Source: Clostridia bacterium (GTDB lineage Bacteria > Bacillota > Clostridia > TANB77 > CAG-508). From it: a stretch of DNA of 64,000 nucleotides. The position numbers and the translations under genes are program-made. Every line of letters begins with the position of its first letter. Position 1 is the stretch's first letter. The stretch covers positions 48,221 through 112,220 of the forward strand of contig JAAWKA010000002.1 in assembly GCA_022797145.1 (NCBI GenBank), in the 5' to 3' direction. The notes below the pieces were generated by a model. The model was not told the origin of the DNA, did not search any database, and worked only from the letters and a program-made list of their open reading frames with translations. This document shows, piece by piece, positions 58,628 to 64,000 of this stretch.

Positions 58628-60232
58628 TTATACTTCAAACATACTATCTCCTATAAACTCTCTAATTAAAGAAGTTTTAGGTATGTCTTTTGTTGATATA
58701 GTATCAAAATATGATAATAATTTTTTTAATCTCGTTGCTTCTGCAAATTCTGGCTCTGTATTTTTAATGCTCTCTAATAATGGTATAGCATACTGTTTTA
58801 ATACTCCTAATTCATATATTAATGAAGAATTAAACATACTATTTGCTTGCTCTTGATATGGATAAATGTATTGTTGTTCTCCTCTATTTACTGAATACCA
58901 CATTTTTATTGTGTGTTTTGCAGAATATCCTCTAAATTGATGATCTCTTACAATTCTTCTAATTAATCTTGTATCGGTTGTTGATATTCTATTATAGTAA
59001 TCTATGTTTAAAACGGTTAAAGCACTTATGTATATTTTGTATTTTTGTGTTCTTGAAATATCATTTGTCAACTTGTCATTTAAACAATGTATTCCTTCTA
59101 TTACAAGTATTTCATCTTCTGCAATTTTTAATGTTTTTCCGCTATATTCTTTAGTTCCTTTAGTAAAGTTAAAAGTTGGAATTAATACTTCTTCTCCTGA
59201 TAACAATTTTACTAAATGTTCGTTAAATAATTTTGTATCTATCGCTTCTATACACTCAAAATCATAATTTCCATGTTCATCTTTTGGGTTTTCTTCTCTT
59301 TCTACAAAATAATTATCTACTGATATCGTTACAGGTTTTAATCCATTTAATCGTAGTTGTATCCCTAATCTTTTTGCAAAAGTTGTTTTTCCTGATGAAG
59401 ATGGGCCTGCAATTAGCACTACTTTGATATTTTTATCTTTTGCAATATTATCAGCTATTTGTGCCATTTTTTTCTCATGTAATGCTTCTGATAAAAGTAT
59501 CGCATCTTGAGCATTATCTTTTCTCACTTCTTGATTTAATTTATAAATTGTATTAATTCCTATTAATTTATATATATCTTCATATTCATCTAATGTAGAT
59601 ACTAACTTTTTATTTTCTATAAATGGAGTTAACTTTGTTGGTGTTTTCCAATTTGGATACCTTACAATAAAACCATCTCTATATTTAACAATATCATACA
59701 CTTTTGTATAGCCTGTTTTTATTGGCATAACTCCAAAAAAGTAATTAAAATAGTTTTCGCAATAATATAGACATGCACCTTCTGAGTCTGCCTGTGATAT
59801 CTGAATTTTTCCTTTTAAAGTTCTTTCTTTTTTATAAAATTCCTCTGCTTCTTCCTTTGACATTTTTACTTTTTTTATATCTAAATTTTTATTAATTATT
59901 TCTTCCATTTTTTCATGAATTTTAGAAATCATTTCTTCTGTTATATCCATATTATCTAATTCACAAAACATAGCATTTGATAACTGATAATTTACTGTTA
60001 ACAATGCTTCTGGGTATAACTCATTTAAAGCTTTTGACATAATATACATAATTCCCCTTATATATATTAGCATTCCATCTTTTGAGTTTAAATCTACCAA
60101 TTCTATTTTAGAATCTTCATACAGTTTGAAATTTAAACTTCTTACCTCATTATTACATCTACATGCAATTACTTCCATTTCAGCATTTTCTATCTTATCT
60201 TTTAGTAAGTCATACACTGTAACTCCGTTCAT
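58628..60232 (-). CDS. Nucleoside (uridine) kinase-like protein
   Basis: IAGPSSSGKTTFAKRLGIQLR, VIEGIHCLND, RRIVRDHQFRGYSA. Confidence 0.88.
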   Translation of the reverse strand: MNGVTVYDLLKDKIENAEMEVIACRCNNEVRSLNFKLYEDSKIELVDLNSKDGMLIYIRGIMYIMSKALNELYPEALLTVNYQLSNAMFCELDNMDITEEMISKIHEKMEEIINKNLDIKKVKMSKEEAEEFYKKERTLKGKIQISQADSEGACLYYCENYFNYFFGVMPIKTGYTKVYDIVKYRDGFIVRYPNWKTPTKLTPFIENKKLVSTLDEYEDIYKLIGINTIYKLNQEVRKDNAQDAILLSEALHEKKMAQIADNIAKDKNIKVVLIAGPSSSGKTTFAKRLGIQLRLNGLKPVTISVDNYFVEREENPKDEHGNYDFECIEAIDTKLFNEHLVKLLSGEEVLIPTFNFTKGTKEYSGKTLKIAEDEILVIEGIHCLNDKLTNDISRTQKYKIYISALTVLNIDYYNRISTTDTRLIRRIVRDHQFRGYSAKHTIKMWYSVNRGEQQYIYPYQEQANSMFNSSLIYELGVLKQYAIPLLESIKNTEPEFAEATRLKKLLSYFDTISTKDIPKTSLIREFIGDSMFEV

Positions 60233-60294
60233 TTGATTTTATTATTTTATTTTCATATGTTATATGCATTTTTATCTAATCCTTTCTTTTCTTA

Positions 60295-61635
60295 CTATAT
60301 ACATACAATATCTTGTGGGGAATATTCTTCTGGTTTTAACCCTATTTTTGTTTTTATATATTTTGAAACTAATATAGTTAAAATTGTAAATAAACTTCCC
60401 ACTACTACCATTGCATATTCAATAGACATGAATGTTAAAAAGTACGAGCCAATAGCTGATATAATCATTCTAAACACTGAAGCAGACAAACTGTTAACCG
60501 AATAAACTTTAGTTAAAATGTCTGGGCTCATAAAATTTCCTAAGTATTTTTCCTTTATAATATTAAACATCCCATGATCTGACACTCTTAAAATACATGT
60601 AAAAATAATAATAGCAAGTTGTGGTATTTTTGAAATTCCCACTATAACAACTCCTCCTGCTACTATAACAGCAATCGTTATTCTAAGTCCTATATATGTC
60701 AATGTTCTATTTTTGTATTTTTCGTTTAATTGATTTGCTTTTGTAGATGCTTTTCCTTGTATAATTCCTAATATAGCTACTATAATTCCAATATATTTTG
60801 CAGGCAGATTAATATCTTTTAATAAAGTACTTTGGTACATTGCAAATAAACATATTATTCCCCACATAAACCCTAACACTAATATTAAACTCCTTAATCT
60901 TGATGATTTAAAAATAAATTTTAAATCATTTTTTACTTCAGTGATAGTTTGTATTATTGTTTTCGTTTTTAATTCGTTTTTCTCTTCTATTTCTATAAAA
61001 TTTAAAGATATGGTGACACTCAATAATAAAAAGAATATAGCAAGACATAATGGTATATATGGATTAATCTCATATAAAAATCCAGAAGCTATTGTTGTAA
61101 TAGCATTTATATAACAATATTTTGAATATCCATTACTATCAATCTTTGTAAGTATTTTTCCTTTTATTTTTGTTTTTGGTAGAGTATGAGTTAAAAAAGG
61201 GGTTTCTGATATAGATTTAAATGCCCAGCCTATTCCTGATAAAAATTGTGATAATATTAAACATATATAATTCTTAGAAAATAGAATAACAATAAATTCT
61301 AATGTCCAAAAAATATTTCCTATAATAATACTTCTTCTTTTTCCCAATTTTGTTATTATAGCAGACATTGGTATTGTAAAAATCATTTTGAAGAATGAAT
61401 ATAAAGTTTCTAAAAATACAACATTTGCATTTGATATTCCTTTTACTTGTGTTAAAAATAATACTTTTACAACATTAAAAAATAACACATCTGATGCTAC
61501 AATTTTATATATCGGATATAATTTCATATTTAATTTCTTCTTTTGTGCTAATTTTCTCTCTTCATCCATTGTATCTTTCTTCCTCTCTTTAGTAACTTTT
61601 ACTATGATTTTAACCATAGATATTTTTTTTGTCAA
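60295..61635 (-). CDS. MFS transporter
   Basis: 12-TM pattern, GKRRSIIIGNIFWTLEF. Confidence 0.8.
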   Translation of the reverse strand: MTKKISMVKIIVKVTKERKKDTMDEERKLAQKKKLNMKLYPIYKIVASDVLFFNVVKVLFLTQVKGISNANVVFLETLYSFFKMIFTIPMSAIITKLGKRRSIIIGNIFWTLEFIVILFSKNYICLILSQFLSGIGWAFKSISETPFLTHTLPKTKIKGKILTKIDSNGYSKYCYINAITTIASGFLYEINPYIPLCLAIFFLLLSVTISLNFIEIEEKNELKTKTIIQTITEVKNDLKFIFKSSRLRSLILVLGFMWGIICLFAMYQSTLLKDINLPAKYIGIIVAILGIIQGKASTKANQLNEKYKNRTLTYIGLRITIAVIVAGGVVIVGISKIPQLAIIIFTCILRVSDHGMFNIIKEKYLGNFMSPDILTKVYSVNSLSASVFRMIISAIGSYFLTFMSIEYAMVVVGSLFTILTILVSKYIKTKIGLKPEEYSPQDIVCI

Positions 61636-61709
61636 CTTATAATTGGTATATTTTTCTTATTAAAAGGATATACTTTAACTAAGTATATATTTTTTAGGAG
61701 GTACAAGCT

Positions 61710-61892
61710 ATGAATTTAGAGAGATTGAATTTCATGTTAAATAATAAAGAAAAAGTTAATGTTTATTATGATGAAAGACCTGTTTGGGTTCAAGAAGTTC
61801 ATGACAACATTGCAAAAATTGGATTTGTTGATAGTTTTGAAGAAAAGGATGTTTATATTGAAGATTTATATGAAGATGATTTGTATAATTAA
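61710..61892 (+). CDS. H-type small acid-soluble spore protein-like
   Basis: NLERLNFMLNNKEKVNVYYDERPVWVQEVHDNIAKIGFVDSFEEKDVYIEDLYE matches SspH-type pattern. Confidence 0.7.
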   Translation: MNLERLNFMLNNKEKVNVYYDERPVWVQEVHDNIAKIGFVDSFEEKDVYIEDLYEDDLYN

Positions 61893-61933
61893 CTGTTTAA
61901 TAATTAAAGAAATCTAGCAAAAGCTAGATTTCT

Positions 61934-62236
61934 TTAATTCAGTACTATGCTGGAAATCTCACAAAATGTGATTTCCACTATACCATTTTCCTCTTTTATG
62001 GTAATTCCATAATTATTATGTTTTACCTCTTCCATTTTTTCTGTAAATGGTCTTTTTTTATCACTTGCTAATATTTTAATGATTTCCCGTATACTTCGCC
62101 TATTTTCATCCTCTTTTTCTTTAGGCACATTGTCAAGTTCATAAAATCTTATAATTTTTCCGCCTGTAAAATGATCATTTGTAATTTTATGAATACTTTC
62201 TTGGTTTTTAGGTCTTACTATTTTCATACCATTCAC
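61934..62236 (-). CDS. Hypothetical protein containing an in-frame CGG (62087-62089)
   Basis: 100-aa ORF; codon 50 = CGG followed by GAA. Confidence 0.65.
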   Translation of the reverse strand: MNGMKIVRPKNQESIHKITNDHFTGGKIIRFYELDNVPKEKEDENRRSIREIIKILASDKKRPFTEKMEEVKHNNYGITIKEENGIVEITFCEISSIVLN

Positions 62237-62309
62237 CTTTCCTTTGGAATCATTACATAGTTACAAGTTTATAATACTACTTTTTTTAATATTTTTCAAT
62301 ATATTTTCT

Positions 62310-63866
62310 TTAATATTTTATTTTATACATATTTTCTAATAATTCTTCATATCTTGAATATCCTGTATATTGCAATACTTCATTTATTATATTTCCTTTA
62401 TCTTTGTTTGTATCTAACCTTAAAATAAAATCTTGTTTGTCTGTAAACTCTACTTGTTCTTTTAATATTGGTAATTGTTCTTCATTTATTATTAAACTTT
62501 TTTCATATATCATATATTCTTTTATATATTTTATATGATTAAATTCATTACTACCCACATATACTAATTTTAATTCTTCATTTTGTTTTGCTAATTGTAC
62601 ATATTCTTTATATCCCTTGTATAAATAATATGGTTTATTTATAATAAGTCCCATTACTTGTATTAGTATAAACACAACTAGTATTAATTTCTGTATTTTT
62701 TGGTTTTTTATATAATCTTCTATAGTTTGAAAAATTATTATTGCTATTATAGGTAAAATTGGCATAATATATCTAATTTCTATATAAGGTGAAATTTTAG
62801 ATATTATAATAAAATATATTAATGCTGGTATTAAAAAAAAGTATCCAATGTAATTTTTACTAAATTTATACATATATAAAACAATTATTATGAGTATTAA
62901 TATATATCCCACAATATCATAAAAACTAAATGAGTTAAAAATATATTGTAAATATGCATTTAATCTTTCTAGAATATTTATATCATTTATACTCCCTATC
63001 CCTCTATAAGAAAAGAATATATGATAAATAGATGCAGGAAATATAATAATTCCTATAATTGCTACTTTTACATGTAAAAATATATAGCTTTTTAACTCAT
63101 CTATTCTTTTTTGTTTTATCATAAAAACATTTTGTATAATAAAAAGTATTAATGCATAAAAGCAAAAATAGTATTGTGTTAAAAAGCCCAATAAAATGTT
63201 GGTTATTAGTTGTCTCTTCATACTTTTATCTAATTTATAATTGCTTTTATAAATTTTTATATTTATATACAAATAATTTATTACAAAAAATGTAAGCATC
63301 ATATACATTCTTTGAAAAATAACACTAGATATTGCTCCTATGCTTAGTCCATAAAACAATATTGTAGGTATTTGTAATTTTTGCTTGTCTATTAGAGATA
63401 GCATCTTTAGTATTATATATAAAGTTCCTATAAAAAAAGCTAGGTTTATCACAAATATAATATATTTTGTAAAAGTTCCAAAATATATAGTAGAAACAAA
63501 ATGTACTAAAAAGTAAAATAATGGTGGATGAACATCTCTTGATTGATTATAATATACCATCATATAATTCAATACATCTTCTTTTTGTATTGTTACATAA
63601 TCTATTGCTTCTTCTTTTGTTTTCCATATTGGTGTTTTTGTATTTTCTATTTCTCTATATTTATCCCAGAAAATTTCTTTATCTTTTATATATTCTTTTA
63701 TAGTTTCCCATATTCCTTTTTCACTTATTTCAAGTTTTAAAGTTTCATTTACAATATCTTCCTTTCCATATACTTGAAATAAATTATCATACTTATAATT
63801 AGAAGAACCATAAGAAAATATTTCATCTTCATGCCAACCTTCTTTTTTATTAATAAATATAATCAT
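62310..63866 (-). CDS. Membrane glycosyltransferase (GT39/PMT-like)
   Basis: HEDEIFSYGSSNYK.., YYNQSRDVHPPLFYFLVHFV, multiple TM segments. Confidence 0.8.
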   Translation of the reverse strand: MIIFINKKEGWHEDEIFSYGSSNYKYDNLFQVYGKEDIVNETLKLEISEKGIWETIKEYIKDKEIFWDKYREIENTKTPIWKTKEEAIDYVTIQKEDVLNYMMVYYNQSRDVHPPLFYFLVHFVSTIYFGTFTKYIIFVINLAFFIGTLYIILKMLSLIDKQKLQIPTILFYGLSIGAISSVIFQRMYMMLTFFVINYLYINIKIYKSNYKLDKSMKRQLITNILLGFLTQYYFCFYALILFIIQNVFMIKQKRIDELKSYIFLHVKVAIIGIIIFPASIYHIFFSYRGIGSINDINILERLNAYLQYIFNSFSFYDIVGYILILIIIVLYMYKFSKNYIGYFFLIPALIYFIIISKISPYIEIRYIMPILPIIAIIIFQTIEDYIKNQKIQKLILVVFILIQVMGLIINKPYYLYKGYKEYVQLAKQNEELKLVYVGSNEFNHIKYIKEYMIYEKSLIINEEQLPILKEQVEFTDKQDFILRLDTNKDKGNIINEVLQYTGYSRYEELLENMYKIKY

Positions 63867-64000
63867 AACAAAACTAATTAATAATATTATAAAAATTATT
63901 ATCTTATTTTTTGTAATTGTTCTCCTCCTCCTTTACTTCTTATATTATGTAATAATGCTATTATATATAAATATAAAAAATATAGCAAATTAATTTGCTA

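Overview
AT-rich Clostridia-like (Firmicutes) chromosome segment. The backbone is syntenic with the recG / rpmB-spoVM / rpe-rsgA-prkC-prpC-rlmN region, followed by ctp-like S41 peptidase, M23 hydrolases, ftsXE, split transketolase, upp-uraA, rqcH, ligA, pgsA, ftsY, mrnC-rbgA, mutS2, a U32 peptidase and others. There are tRNAs for Gly(UCC), Thr(GGU) and Glu(CUC), and two accessory islands: serine recombinases at ~10.2-16 kb, and Abi/HEPN genes at ~25.5-30 kb. The main discovery candidate is that nine frame breaks, in seven genes that look otherwise intact, all fall exactly on an in-frame CGG codon. The genes are recG, the PASTA kinase prkC, two serine recombinases (one of them with three sites), an accessory membrane protein gene, a sortase and mutS2. 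In every case, skipping one nucleotide (NNN-[C]-GGN, read as Gly) restores the expected protein, including the MutS2 Walker A motif, the sortase Cys/Arg half and the recombinase 'EGFSL' and 'NG' motifs. By hand scan, in-frame CGG is otherwise nearly absent: one is the penultimate codon of an M23 ORF and one is an apparent normal Arg in a small ORF, where the next base is G. About 20 out-of-frame CGG trinucleotides on coding strands cause no disruption. This points to recurrent +1 translational frameshifting, or CGGN quadruplet decoding, at CGG. Secondary finds: unannotated spoVM and other short genes, an Abi/HEPN gene flanked by two covarying RNA hairpins, a decayed tandem duplicate of that island with tRNA-Thr-linked repeats, and a GNAT-HTH fusion. 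All coordinates and counts are from reading by eye, without tools.
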